Below are positions 27,033-36,312 of a stretch of 64,000 nucleotides of DNA, in pieces (position 1 is the first letter of the stretch; each line of letters begins with the position of its first letter). The translations under genes and the position numbers were made by a program. Under the pieces are notes generated by a model. That model was not told where the DNA came from. It saw nothing but the letters and a program-made list of their open reading frames with translations, and did no database searches. Location of the stretch: contig NZ_JOAJ01000001.1 of assembly GCF_000720425.1 (NCBI RefSeq), forward strand, positions 248,001 to 312,000, read 5' to 3'. This DNA is from Nocardia rhamnosiphila NBRC 108938 (lineage in GTDB: Bacteria; Actinomycetota; Actinomycetes; Mycobacteriales; Mycobacteriaceae).

Positions 27033-28397
27033 ATGAGAACCGACACCACCAGGTACAGCAATTTCACCGGCTGGATCGATCGACCGGACGATGTACGGCC
27101 CGCCTTGGACGGCGACCTCACCTGCGACATCGCCGTCGTCGGCGGCGGCATGGGTGGAATGGCGACCGCACTGCGCCTCGCCGAGCGCGGCCAGGACGTG
27201 GTCCTGCTGGAGTCCGAGTTCTGCGGCTATGGCGCGGCCTCGCGCAACGGCGGTCAGATCGCCGGGGCGCCGGGTGGGGACCTGAGAATGCTCGGGCTGT
27301 TCTCCGGCAGCAAGCTGCCGGTCATGGCCAAGCTGGCGGAACACGCGGGCCACTACGTGGAAGACCTCATGAAGACTCATGACATCGACTGCGACTACGT
27401 GGCGAACGGTCTGGTGTGGGGTGCGGTCTCTCCCATCATGATGCTCAGGGTCCGCATGCAGGCGGCGATCCTGCGCGCCGCCGGTGGGCAGGGGACCGTC
27501 GGCACCAGTGAACAGCTCGGCCTTCCGGCCGGTTTCGTCGGCGGCATGCGAGAGTCCATCGGCGGCATGCTGAACCCGGGCAAGCTCGCTCGCGGTGTGC
27601 GGCGCGCCGTTCTCGACTCGTCGGTCGAACTCTTCGAGGAGTCGCCGGTGAGCGACGTGCGGAGGACAGGGGGCATCGTCGAGCTCACGACACCGAACGG
27701 CACGGTGCGGGCCGACAAGGTGGTGCTCGCGACCAACGCCTATTCCGGCGAATGGGACATCACGCCCAAGAACCTCTCGGTGCCGCTGTACGTCATCGAG
27801 ATCGAGACCGAACCCATCGCGCCCGAGCGGATCGCCGAGCTGGACTGGACCAGCCGGTCGGGCATCATCACCCAGCACCAGCTCATGACCCACTACCGGC
27901 TCACCGAGCGCAACACCATCGTCTGCGGGGTCCGCCGGGCGGAGCGCGGTCTGAGTTACCCGCTCCCGGATCGGGTTCCGTCCCCCGGCCTCGTCAAGGA
28001 CATGGCGGCCGACCTGTCCGACCGATTCCCGACGCTGTCCGACGTGTCCATCGCGCGGGCCTGGGGCGGTTGGATCGGCATCAGCGCCGACTGGCTGTCT
28101 GTCGCCGGGCAGGTAGGCGACAACGTCTACTACTCGATGGCCTGCAACGGCCACGGCCTCTGTCAGGTGCCGTACGTGGGCAAGATGATCGCTGATTACA
28201 TCGTCGACGACGAGATGCCGGAGGATCTCGCAGGCATCTGGTCGAACGTCCCGAAGTACCCGGCATCGATGGCATGGATCTTGAGCCCGTTCATGATCCG
28301 GCTCACCTGGTGCGTGGACCGGATCAACGACTTCTTCAGCGGCAGCAGGACGCTGGCGCGGCGGAAGCTGCGTCGCCGAGGGCGCGCGAAGCGCTGA
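27033..28397 (+). CDS. DAO-type FAD-dependent amine/amino-acid oxidoreductase
   Basis: This is a 454-aa flavoprotein of the D-amino-acid-oxidase/glycine-oxidase superfamily, similar in layout to gamma-glutamylputrescine oxidase PuuB. The N-terminal Rossmann motif IAVVGGGMGGMATALRLAE begins near residue 32, followed by SRNGGQIAG, a flavin-contact segment common in PuuB-like enzymes. Near the end SMACNGHGLCQVPYVGKMIA is the usual C-terminal FAD motif. It should oxidise a C-N bond of an amine or amino acid to an imine, releasing ammonia or an aldehyde. An AGGA site precedes ATG 27033. It is convergent with the PucR gene, 16 bp apart, and opens the catabolic island. Confidence 0.85.
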   Translation: MRTDTTRYSNFTGWIDRPDDVRPALDGDLTCDIAVVGGGMGGMATALRLAERGQDVVLLESEFCGYGAASRNGGQIAGAPGGDLRMLGLFSGSKLPVMAKLAEHAGHYVEDLMKTHDIDCDYVANGLVWGAVSPIMMLRVRMQAAILRAAGGQGTVGTSEQLGLPAGFVGGMRESIGGMLNPGKLARGVRRAVLDSSVELFEESPVSDVRRTGGIVELTTPNGTVRADKVVLATNAYSGEWDITPKNLSVPLYVIEIETEPIAPERIAELDWTSRSGIITQHQLMTHYRLTERNTIVCGVRRAERGLSYPLPDRVPSPGLVKDMAADLSDRFPTLSDVSIARAWGGWIGISADWLSVAGQVGDNVYYSMACNGHGLCQVPYVGKMIADYIVDDEMPEDLAGIWSNVPKYPASMAWILSPFMIRLTWCVDRINDFFSGSRTLARRKLRRRGRAKR

Positions 28398-28413
28398 GTA
28401 GGCGGCGTCGGGG

Positions 28414-29652
28414 TCAGGCCGTGCCGCGGATCCGGAGGACTGTCAACGCCGTCGCGACTTCGGTCGGCCGGTCGGCGAAGGGGCGGGGGAGGAGTTCGTC
28501 GACGCGGACGAGACGCCGGTCGATCGTGTTGCGGTGGGTGAACAGCCGCTCCGCGGTACTCGACCGGTTGAGGCCTTCCTCGACGTAGGTGAGCACCGTC
28601 TGATGCAGGACCGGACTCGCGGCCTCGAAGTCGCCGAGGACATCGGTGACGAACTGATCGAGCTGGCCGACATCGGCCGACATCAGGTCGATCATCTGCA
28701 CGTCCTCGTAACGGATCACGGTGAGGTTCGAGCGGAGCCGCGACAGCAGGCGCTGCGCTGCCGCGGCATCCAGATGCGTTCGCCGGAATCCGTTGGTACC
28801 CGGCGCCGCGCGGCCGAGCGCCACGCGAGCGCGGGGGTGCCGACTGAACAACTCCTCGAGCTCCGCCGCGGGCGGAACGGTCTTCGCCGGAATCCACAGC
28901 CACTGCGCAGAAGTCCCCGCCACCACGGTGAGTCGACCTCCCGCGCCACAGGCCCGCATCAACTGCTCGCTCGCGGCGTCGAGTGCGTGCGCGTCGCGCT
29001 CCGAATCCGTCCACACGACTGCGCCGATGTGCGAGCCGGTCAGCGCGTATCCCAACTGGGCCTCGGCCCTCGCCGGCGCGATATCGGCACCCTGCAGCAG
29101 CAATTCGACGGTGGCGTAGCGCTGAAGTTGCGCGCCGCCCGCGAACTCCTCGCGGACCTCGTCGACCTGTTGTGCGAGTGCCGCGATGGCGTCGTCGACG
29201 GCGGTGGTCAGTGAACAGGCAGAGACCGCTACGAGCGACTCGAGCTCGTCGAGATCATCGGCCACCCTGAAGCATTCGGCGAGCCACCACCGCCACACGA
29301 CGTACTGTCCGGCCCGCCACGAGGTGACCTCGTCGGTGGTGAGGCCGCGGAGAACGACATTGCGCGCGTAGGTACGCGTCTCCTCACTGTCCGGTGGCGG
29401 GACCCGCACGCCGGGTGCGGCGATGTTCGACGTCAGCCACTTCTTGAGGGCGAAGACGCCGACGCGGTCGCTGGACTCGGCCAGCACAGGGTCCTGTGAG
29501 ATCGCCAGGTAACGGGGGTCCCGGAGCGTCGCCTCCTCCATGTCGGCCAGAATCTCGGTGTGCCTGGCGAGCATGGTCTCGGCGACGCCGCGGAAGAGCT
29601 CGCGTACCCGGTCGGAGGGTACGGGCCACAGCTCGTCGGATGCCACGGTCAT
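28414..29652 (-). CDS. PucR-family transcriptional regulator
   Basis: The start is set at ATG 29652, 9 bp after GGAGG; the frame stays open for another 1.5 kb upstream, but that is the shadow of other genes. The 412-aa product has an N-terminal RsbR/CdaR-like helical part, a middle GGDEF-like fold (GAVVWTDSERDAHALD) and a C-terminal PucR helix-turn-helix: TYVEEGLNRSSTAERLFTHRNTIDRRL. PucR/CdaR proteins usually activate catabolic operons in response to the substrate. It is the last gene of the minus-strand block and is the natural candidate regulator of the island. Confidence 0.85.
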   Translation of the reverse strand: MTVASDELWPVPSDRVRELFRGVAETMLARHTEILADMEEATLRDPRYLAISQDPVLAESSDRVGVFALKKWLTSNIAAPGVRVPPPDSEETRTYARNVVLRGLTTDEVTSWRAGQYVVWRWWLAECFRVADDLDELESLVAVSACSLTTAVDDAIAALAQQVDEVREEFAGGAQLQRYATVELLLQGADIAPARAEAQLGYALTGSHIGAVVWTDSERDAHALDAASEQLMRACGAGGRLTVVAGTSAQWLWIPAKTVPPAAELEELFSRHPRARVALGRAAPGTNGFRRTHLDAAAAQRLLSRLRSNLTVIRYEDVQMIDLMSADVGQLDQFVTDVLGDFEAASPVLHQTVLTYVEEGLNRSSTAERLFTHRNTIDRRLVRVDELLPRPFADRPTEVATALTVLRIRGTA

Positions 29653-29738
29653 TCCACGAACCTCCATCGCTCGCCGTGACAACGAGTATGCGCCGCCGCC
29701 CGCCCCGACGATCTCCTCGGCGCGCGCAGGCTCACGAG

Positions 29739-30602
29739 TCAGTCGAGACCCAGGTACTCGCCGAGCTCGCGGTAGTCGACCTGCCAGAGGCCGGGCGACC
29801 CCAGTGGGTACTGGGACCGGAAGCCGAGGATGCGCTGCACGCGCTCGGGCAGGGTCTTTACGACTTCCCGGTCCACAAGGAAGGGGTACGCCTCCTCGCC
29901 GACCAGGTAGCCGGGGTTGAAGGCGAACGCGAGCCCGCGGCGGTACTGGTCCGTCGTGACATTGGCACCGCCGCCGTGGACGGTCTTGCCGCTGAAGAAC
30001 AGCGCGTCGCCGGCCTTCATCGTGGCCGGGATGGTCTGATCCGGGGTGCCGCGGTCCTGGAAGTCCGGCCAGTGATTGCTGCCGGGGATTACGCGGGTGG
30101 CGCCGTTGTCCTCGGTGAAGTCGGTCAGCGCGATGAGGAAGTTGAGGGTCACCTCCGGGCCGGCGGGACCCATCCCGACGAACGGGAACCAGTTCTCCAG
30201 GTCGCGGTGGAGCATCTGGGCGCGGTTGCCGGGGCCGATCTCGATGACCTGGGCGGTGGTCATCCAGAACGTACCGGACTCCTCGAGGAAGATCGCCTCG
30301 CACAACGCGTGCACCAGGTCGTTGTCGATCACCTCGTCCCGGAACAGCTGGCTGTGGGTGACGAGGTTGGTCAGGCGCTTGGTGTTGGCGCCGTGGAACT
30401 CGTTGACGATCTCCAGCTCGTGCTTCCCGCCGGGGGCGAGCGCGCCCAGGGGTCCCTCGATCTGGGCGTTGAACCGCGCGACCTGGTCGGCGGTGAGCAG
30501 GCCCTCGATGATGACGCCGCCGTCGCGATCGACGATCTCTCGGATCTCGGCGATGTCGGTGGTGTTGCCGACTCGCTGGAGAGTCGCATCGACTGATGTC
30601 AT
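29739..30602 (-). CDS. Phytanoyl-CoA dioxygenase (PhyH) family oxygenase
   Basis: A 287-aa Fe(II)/2-oxoglutarate dioxygenase. The iron facial triad is H132 and D134 in MLHRDLENW and H209 in GKTVHGGGAN; R221 or R222 in QYRRGLAFAFN would bind 2-oxoglutarate. Members hydroxylate unactivated carbons of small molecules or acyl groups, coupled to decarboxylation of 2-oxoglutarate. AAGGGAA precedes the start. It lies 36 bp downstream of the aldehyde dehydrogenase in the same direction and probably shares its transcript. The substrate is unknown; a hydroxylation step on the cluster's substrate is inferred. Confidence 0.88.
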   Translation of the reverse strand: MTSVDATLQRVGNTTDIAEIREIVDRDGGVIIEGLLTADQVARFNAQIEGPLGALAPGGKHELEIVNEFHGANTKRLTNLVTHSQLFRDEVIDNDLVHALCEAIFLEESGTFWMTTAQVIEIGPGNRAQMLHRDLENWFPFVGMGPAGPEVTLNFLIALTDFTEDNGATRVIPGSNHWPDFQDRGTPDQTIPATMKAGDALFFSGKTVHGGGANVTTDQYRRGLAFAFNPGYLVGEEAYPFLVDREVVKTLPERVQRILGFRSQYPLGSPGLWQVDYRELGEYLGLD

Positions 30603-30638
30603 GGTGTGTTCCCTTCTGCTGGTGAGGATCTGGGGTTT

Positions 30639-32075
30639 TCAGTTCGTCTTGGTCATCACGTGCTTGATACGGGTGTATTCCTCGAGTGCGTAGATCGACA
30701 TGTCCTTGCCGTATCCGGACTGCTTGAATCCGCCGTGGGGCATCTCCGAGAGGACGGGCATGTGGTCGTTCACCCAGACGCAGCCGAAGTCGAGGTCGCG
30801 TGCCGCGCGTGCCGAGTGATGGAGGTTTTGGGTCCAGATCGACGACGCCAGGCCGAACTCCACGTCGTTCGCCCACTCGAAGGCCTGGTCGATGTCGGCC
30901 GCGCGCTGCACAGTGACGACGGGGCCGAACTGCTCCGCCTGCACGAGCACGTCCGCCTGGCTCGGGTTTGCCACCACCGTGGGCTCGAGGAAGAAGCCGT
31001 CGCCGGGCACGGCCTTGCCGCCGGTCACGATGGTGCCATCGGTCTCGGCGAGGACGTCGAGGATGGACTGCCGGTGTGCGGCCGAGATGAGCGGACCCAT
31101 GTCGATGTCGCCGCCGGCATTCGGATCGCCGACTCGGATCGCCTGGACCGCGGGGACCAGCGCCTCGAGCAGCCGATCGTAGATCCCCGGGGTGGCGATC
31201 ACCCGGCACGCCGCGGTGCAGTCCTGGCCGCTGTTGGCGAACCCGGCGGTGGCGATGCCCGCGACGACCGCGTCGAGATCGGCATCGTCGAGGACGATGA
31301 CCGGCGCCTTACCACCCAGCTCGAGATGCGTCTGCGCGACGTGGGCCGCGGCCACCTCGGCGATGTGCCGTCCGGTGCTGGTGTCGCCGGTCAGTGAGAC
31401 CAGGCCGATACGGGGATCCGCGACCAAGTGGTCGCCGATGTCCGACGCCGACCCCGACAACACGTTGAACACACCGGCTGGGAAGACGTCCTGTGCGAGC
31501 GCGGCGATGTAGAGGGCGGTCAGTGGGGTCTGGCGGGAGGGCTTGAGGATGCTGCAGTTCCCGGCCGCGAGGGCCGGACCGAACTTCCAGGTCGCCATGA
31601 GCAGCGGGTAGTTCCACGGCGCGATGCCGGCGACGACGCCGATCGGCTCGCGCCGCACATAGGACTCGTAGCCGCGCAGGTACTCGCCGCCCGCGCGTCC
31701 CTCCATCGTCCGCGCCGCACCCGCGAAGAATCGCAGGTTGTCCACCGCGAAGGGCACCTCGTCGCGGGCGACCGGGAGGGGTTTGCCGACGTTGCGGGAC
31801 TCCAGCAACGCGATGTGCTCGGCGTGTTCCTCGATCTTGGACGCCAGGGTCAGGAGCATCTCCGCACGCTCGCCCGGGGTGGTGCGCCGGAACGAGCGGA
31901 ACGCTCGCGCGGCGGCGGTCACGGCCGCGTCGACGTCCGCCCTTCCGCTGGCGGGAACCCGGGCCAGGACCTCGCCGGTCGCGGGTTCCAGGACATCGAG
32001 CAGCCGTCCGGATTCGGCGGCGACGAGTTCGCCGTCGATGAGGTTCTTCGCGCTGTAGGCGCTGGGGTCGAGCAT
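30639..32075 (-). CDS. NAD(P)+-dependent aldehyde dehydrogenase
   Basis: A 478-aa ALDH with the catalytic C286 in NSGQDCTA, general base E252 in HLELGGKAP and the cofactor-site loop SLTGDTSTG. The segment PWNYPLLMATWKFGPALAAGN is typical of betaine/aminobutyraldehyde dehydrogenases, consistent with an aldehyde arising from an amine or omega-hydroxy acid. It oxidises an aldehyde to the carboxylic acid. AGGAGATCACC precedes ATG 32075. It sits between the acyl-CoA synthetase (43 bp) and PhyH, in a pathway-like order alcohol to aldehyde to acid to acyl-CoA. Confidence 0.9.
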   Translation of the reverse strand: MLDPSAYSAKNLIDGELVAAESGRLLDVLEPATGEVLARVPASGRADVDAAVTAAARAFRSFRRTTPGERAEMLLTLASKIEEHAEHIALLESRNVGKPLPVARDEVPFAVDNLRFFAGAARTMEGRAGGEYLRGYESYVRREPIGVVAGIAPWNYPLLMATWKFGPALAAGNCSILKPSRQTPLTALYIAALAQDVFPAGVFNVLSGSASDIGDHLVADPRIGLVSLTGDTSTGRHIAEVAAAHVAQTHLELGGKAPVIVLDDADLDAVVAGIATAGFANSGQDCTAACRVIATPGIYDRLLEALVPAVQAIRVGDPNAGGDIDMGPLISAAHRQSILDVLAETDGTIVTGGKAVPGDGFFLEPTVVANPSQADVLVQAEQFGPVVTVQRAADIDQAFEWANDVEFGLASSIWTQNLHHSARAARDLDFGCVWVNDHMPVLSEMPHGGFKQSGYGKDMSIYALEEYTRIKHVMTKTN

Positions 32076-32118
32076 GGTGATCTCCTGTTGTCGGATGCGG
32101 TGGAGGTGGTTCTGGAAC

Positions 32119-33666
32119 TCAGCCCGGCGGGTGAGCGATCAGCTGTTGCCCGAGCTGGAACTTCTGGATCTTTCCCGTGGCGGTCTTGGGGAGCGTCGCG
32201 AACTCGATCCGGTCGGGGACCTTGAACTTCGCGAGGCGATCGAGCAGGTGGGCGCGCAGGTCGCCGCTGCTGAGCTCCGCGCCCGGGCGGAGGGAGACGA
32301 ACGCCGCGGGGCGCTCGCCCCAGTGCTCGTGGGGAACACCGACCACCGCGGCCTCGAGGACCGCGGGGTGCTCGAGGATCGCGCGCTCGATCTCGATGGA
32401 GCTGATGTTCTCCCCGCCGGAGATGATGAGGTCCTTCGCGCGATCGCGGATCTCGATGTACCCGTCGGAATGTCGAACGGCGAGATCCCCGCTCCGGAAC
32501 CATCCGTCGGGCACCGCCGCCGCGGTGGCCGCGGGGTCGCGGTAGTACTCGGCGGTGACGTTGTTCCCCCGCAGCACGATCTCGCCGATCGTCGTCGCGT
32601 CGGCGGGCACGTCACCGCCGGCCTCGTCCACCACGCGGACACCGCCGGTGATGATGTTGCCGACGCCCTGGCGCGCGTTGAGCCGATCGCGCTCGGCCTC
32701 CGGCGCCGCGTCCCACACGCGGTCCCACTCGTTGATCACCGCGGGCCCGTAGGTCTCGGTCATGCCGTACAGGTGGGTGACATCCAGGCCGCGGGTGCGG
32801 GCCCGCGCCAGGAGTGCGGGTGCCGGTGGGGCGCCGCCGGTGGCGACCCAGACCTTCCGGGGCGAGATCGTCACCGAAGGAGCTGAGGTGATGGTCGAGA
32901 TAACGGTCGGGGCAGCACACATATGAGTGACCCCGGCGTCGTCGATCACCTCCCAGATCGCGTCCGCCTCGACCCTGGGCAGGCAGACGTGGGTCGCTCC
33001 CGCCGCGGTCACCGCCCACGTGAAGCACCATCCGTTGCAGTGGAACATGGGCAGAGTCCACAGGTAGACCGAGTTGAGGTCCATGCCCGAGTGGAAGGCC
33101 ATCGCCACGGACTGCAGGTAGGCGCCGCGGTGGGTGTACACCACGCCCTTGGGCTTCCCGGTGGTCCCGGAGGTGTAGTTGATGGCGATCGGTGCGAGCT
33201 CGTCGTGCGACGAGACGTCCACCGGCGCACCGGAGGACACGATCGCCTCGTACTCCTCACCGCCGGCGACCACCGTCATCGGACTCCCGGCCAGCGCGAC
33301 AGCCTCGAGCGCGAGGGAGGTCAACGGGTCGGTCGCGATCAGTACCCGCGCCCCACTGTGATCGAGGATGAAGGCGATCTCCGTCGCGCTGAGCCGGGCG
33401 TTGAGCGGCACCAGGACGCCTGCGGCATAGGGGACCCCGTAGTGGGCTTCGAGCATTTCGAGGGTGTTGTGCGAGAGCACCGCGACCCGATCACCCGGCT
33501 GGACGCCGCGGTCGACGAGAGCGCCGGCGAGGCTGCGACAGCGGTCGTGCAGCCCGCGGTAGGTGAGCGTGCGCGGGCCGTCGACGACAGCGGTCCGCTC
33601 GCCGTGGACGGATGCTGCGCGGTCGAGGAATCGCACCGGAGTCAGCGCGGAGAACGCGTGTGTCAC
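32119..33666 (-). CDS. AMP-forming acyl-CoA synthetase / ligase
   Basis: A 515-aa member of the ANL superfamily that activates a carboxylic acid to an acyl-adenylate and then to the CoA thioester. The phosphate loop is YTSGTTGKPKGVVYTH, the adenine motif is LYGMTETYGP, the hinge is GYIEIRDRAKDLIISGGENIS and the catalytic C-terminal lysine lies in LPKTATGKIQKF. Length is normal for medium- or long-chain and aryl ligases; substrate choice cannot be read. The GTG start overlaps the stop of the preceding dehydrogenase (GTGA), so they are co-translated. Confidence 0.9.
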   Translation of the reverse strand: MTHAFSALTPVRFLDRAASVHGERTAVVDGPRTLTYRGLHDRCRSLAGALVDRGVQPGDRVAVLSHNTLEMLEAHYGVPYAAGVLVPLNARLSATEIAFILDHSGARVLIATDPLTSLALEAVALAGSPMTVVAGGEEYEAIVSSGAPVDVSSHDELAPIAINYTSGTTGKPKGVVYTHRGAYLQSVAMAFHSGMDLNSVYLWTLPMFHCNGWCFTWAVTAAGATHVCLPRVEADAIWEVIDDAGVTHMCAAPTVISTITSAPSVTISPRKVWVATGGAPPAPALLARARTRGLDVTHLYGMTETYGPAVINEWDRVWDAAPEAERDRLNARQGVGNIITGGVRVVDEAGGDVPADATTIGEIVLRGNNVTAEYYRDPAATAAAVPDGWFRSGDLAVRHSDGYIEIRDRAKDLIISGGENISSIEIERAILEHPAVLEAAVVGVPHEHWGERPAAFVSLRPGAELSSGDLRAHLLDRLAKFKVPDRIEFATLPKTATGKIQKFQLGQQLIAHPPG

Positions 33667-34700
33667 AGCGGCCCCGCCTCGGCCAGGTGGGTGCCCTTCG
33701 ACGCGATCCGCGCGACCGGGAGGTCGCCCATGGAGAGGAATCCGCGGGGGGCGTCGACGACCGCGGTCGCGACGTTCACCGCTGCCGCGATCGTGCTCAC
33801 GAACGATTCGAACCCGACGGGTGAGGACAGCTCGATCACCTGGTCCGCCCCCTCGATGCGGTAGTCGTCGCCCGTGCTCACCGGGTCGCTGCCGTCGAAG
33901 AAGCCGAACATGATCTCGAGGTCGATCACCGTTCGACCGCCCACCGTGCCGCGCGCGGCGTGGGTGACAGCGGCGATCTCACCCGGCTGAATGACGACGT
34001 GGTCTCCGGTCCGGACGGTGTCGCTGACCATGCTGGGGGAGACCCGGTCGACGACGATTGCGTCGAGCGACCACCCGAGACCGGCGGCGAGCGCGGTGAT
34101 GGCCTGCTCGAAGCCGTAATGGCCGATGACCGCTCCGGACGCCTGCGCACCGTCGAACCGCGCCGGCGTGAGCCCGAGGCCGAACTTGGACAGGATCGCG
34201 CCGTAGCGCGACATGTTCGTTCGGCGGCGGATGACGATCCGCTCGACGCGCTGGGTCAGTGTCGTCAGCAGGAGCGGGAGTGTGTCCATCAGGACGCCGG
34301 GGTTCGCGCCCGTACCGAGGACGGTGACGCCGTTGGCCTTCGCGGTCTCGTCCAGGCGGCGCGCGATATCCGGGTGGCTGGACCACGGGTAGGACAATTC
34401 TTCGCAGATGCTCATCACGTTGTACGACCGTTCGAGCAACGGCACGAGGGTGTCCACGACCAGGCCCAGGTCCGAGGTCGTGGCCACGATGGCCAGGTCG
34501 GCCGCGGGAAGACGGGAGGGTTCGTCGATGACGGTGACCCCGCTCGCGCCGAGTCCGGCGAGGGTACCGAGGTCGGCGCCGACGACGGCGGTGTTCCGGT
34601 CGGCCGCGCCGACGATCTGCACGTCGGTGCGCCGCAGGAGGGATGCGGCCATGGCGAGCCCGGTGGCGCCGAGGCCGACCATGACGATCGTGTGAGTCAA
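33663..34700 (-). CDS. DapB/diaminopentanoate-dehydrogenase-like NAD(P) enzyme
   Basis: 345 aa with an N-terminal Rossmann fold (IVMVGLGATGLAMAASLLRR) and an arrangement like dihydrodipicolinate reductase-type and 2,4-diaminopentanoate dehydrogenases: ADLAIVATTSDL, SICEELSYPW, TGANPGVLMDTLP. Such enzymes reduce imines or oxidatively deaminate diamino acids, so it may remove nitrogen from the substrate. The start is probably TTG 34700, behind GAAGGAC. It overlaps the acyl-CoA ligase by 4 bp and follows the alcohol dehydrogenase after 182 bp. The exact reaction is inference. Confidence 0.75.
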   Translation of the reverse strand: MTHTIVMVGLGATGLAMAASLLRRTDVQIVGAADRNTAVVGADLGTLAGLGASGVTVIDEPSRLPAADLAIVATTSDLGLVVDTLVPLLERSYNVMSICEELSYPWSSHPDIARRLDETAKANGVTVLGTGANPGVLMDTLPLLLTTLTQRVERIVIRRRTNMSRYGAILSKFGLGLTPARFDGAQASGAVIGHYGFEQAITALAAGLGWSLDAIVVDRVSPSMVSDTVRTGDHVVIQPGEIAAVTHAARGTVGGRTVIDLEIMFGFFDGSDPVSTGDDYRIEGADQVIELSSPVGFESFVSTIAAAVNVATAVVDAPRGFLSMGDLPVARIASKGTHLAEAGPL

Positions 34701-34882
34701 AGGTCTTGTCCTTCAGTGAGAATGGTTGCCGGGGTCGACGGCGGCTACTCCTGCGTTCCCGCTGTCGGTCGGAGTCGTCCCATCACGGGTCCGAGGGCGA
34801 GGGAGCCGACGAGCAGGACGATGATTCGTCGGTCCTGATGGTCATGTCTTCCTTCATGGGATGGTTTGCCGCACGGCCGCGG

Positions 34883-35980
34883 TCAGGGGATCAGCAGCTG
34901 GCGCAGCTGGGCACCGCCGGCGAGATCCGACAGGGCCTGCGCCGCCTCGTCGAGCGGCCTGCGGGCGGTGATCAGCTCGTCGAGGAGAAGTTCACCGGTC
35001 ATGTACAGGTCGACGAGCTTCGGGATGTCGAACTGCGGCCGGATGCTGCCGTAATTGGAACCGAGGATCCGCGCGTCCATCTCGGCGAGCGCGAGCGGCT
35101 CGAAGGAGGCCGTGGCGCCCGCGGCCGGGAGTCCGACGACCACCGCCGCACCGCCCAGACCGAGCGCGCGGATCGCGGCCTCGGTGGTGGTCACGTGCCC
35201 GATCGCGTCGAAGGCGAAGTCCACCCCGTCGGGCATCAGGTCGCGCAACGCGTCGACCGCGTTCGCACCGTCGAGACCGATCGCGTCAGTGGCGCCGAAG
35301 GTCTTCGCGAGCGCGGCTCGTTCGGGGGAGAGATCGACGGCGACGATCCGCTCCGCACCCTGCAGGCGGGCGCCCTGGACGATGTTGAGTCCGACTCCGC
35401 CGCAGCCGATCACCGCGACGGTGGATCCGGCCGTCACCTCGGCCGTGTTGACGACAGCACCGACGCCGGTGGCGGCGGCGCACCCCACCAGCGCGATGGC
35501 GTCGAGTGGCGCGTCGTCGCGGACCTTGATCGCGCCGGTCGCGGGGACGACGACCTCCTCGGCCCATGAGGACACTCCGAGGTAATGGTTGACGCGCTGT
35601 CCACCACGGCTGAGCCGGCTGGTTCCGTCGAGCAGGCTGCCGGTCGCGTTGATGACCGTCGCAACCTGATGGCAGCGGGTCTCCCGTCCGGCGAGGCATG
35701 CGCGGCACTCCCCGCAGTAGGGGTTCCACGACAGCACGACGTGGTCGCCCACTGCGAGGTGCGTGACACCCGGGCCGACTTCGGTGATCACACCCGAGCC
35801 CTCGTGACCCGGCACCAGGGGCGCGGGGACCTCCCACTCACCTCGGACTAGGTGCAGTTCCGAGTGACACACCCCCGCCGCCGCGATCTCGACGCGGACC
35901 TCGTTGCGCCGGGGCGCTGCGAGTTCGATGTCCGCGATCTCGACGGACGCGTCCTGGTGGGTGAACAATGCGGCGCGCAT
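34883..35980 (-). CDS. Zinc-dependent alcohol dehydrogenase (MDR family)
   Basis: A 366-aa class III-like zinc ADH. Catalytic zinc ligands C38 and H59-E60 (GHEGSG) are present, and the structural zinc site has four cysteines at 89, 92, 95 and 103 (CGECRAC...C). The NAD motif is VIGCGGVGLNIVQGA. It interconverts an alcohol and an aldehyde or ketone with NAD(H). The start at ATG 35980 follows GGGAG by 8 bp. It is the first gene of the minus-strand block, whose promoter shares a 332-bp divergent region with the monooxygenase gene. Confidence 0.9.
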   Translation of the reverse strand: MRAALFTHQDASVEIADIELAAPRRNEVRVEIAAAGVCHSELHLVRGEWEVPAPLVPGHEGSGVITEVGPGVTHLAVGDHVVLSWNPYCGECRACLAGRETRCHQVATVINATGSLLDGTSRLSRGGQRVNHYLGVSSWAEEVVVPATGAIKVRDDAPLDAIALVGCAAATGVGAVVNTAEVTAGSTVAVIGCGGVGLNIVQGARLQGAERIVAVDLSPERAALAKTFGATDAIGLDGANAVDALRDLMPDGVDFAFDAIGHVTTTEAAIRALGLGGAAVVVGLPAAGATASFEPLALAEMDARILGSNYGSIRPQFDIPKLVDLYMTGELLLDELITARRPLDEAAQALSDLAGGAQLRQLLIP

Positions 35981-36312
35981 GACTCGACTCCCTTGCTGGG
36001 CACTGTGATCGGCGGAACCGCGCACAAAACGTTCCGTAGGGCGGTCGGCGGCTCGACTGCTGAAACGATGTGGCGTGGATCTCACTGTGACGGTTCGGTG
36101 GGCGCATCGGCCACAGCATGTTCCAACCATTTGCCCGGAGAAGCGGTGCAGATTGCACTCCGCGCACACGTCGCTGCGCGGTGCGAGCCGGGAGGGGTGA
36201 GATTTCCACCACCGCCCCTCACAAGACGCTGAGATTCGCTGTGGTGTGCGCCACATCCGGACCGGCAGCCTGAATACATCAGGACACGCTCGGCGCAGGA
36301 AGGAAGCGAAGG
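35981..36312. promoter_or_regulatory. Divergent promoter region of the catabolic island
   Basis: These 332 bp separate the ADH block and the monooxygenase block. Two palindromes are visible: GTGCA-GAT-TGCAC at 36146-36158 and TGTGG-TGTGCG-CCACA at 36240-36255. The second follows the CRP/FNR-type plan GTG-N8-CAC and lies 57 bp before the monooxygenase start. Binding factors are inferred only. Confidence 0.5.

Noticed and set aside
28414..31209. A 931-codon minus-strand open frame covering PucR and the two genes upstream
   Set aside because: Only the last 412 codons have domain character. The rest is the antiframe of the PhyH and aldehyde dehydrogenase genes, which have their own motifs and ribosome sites.
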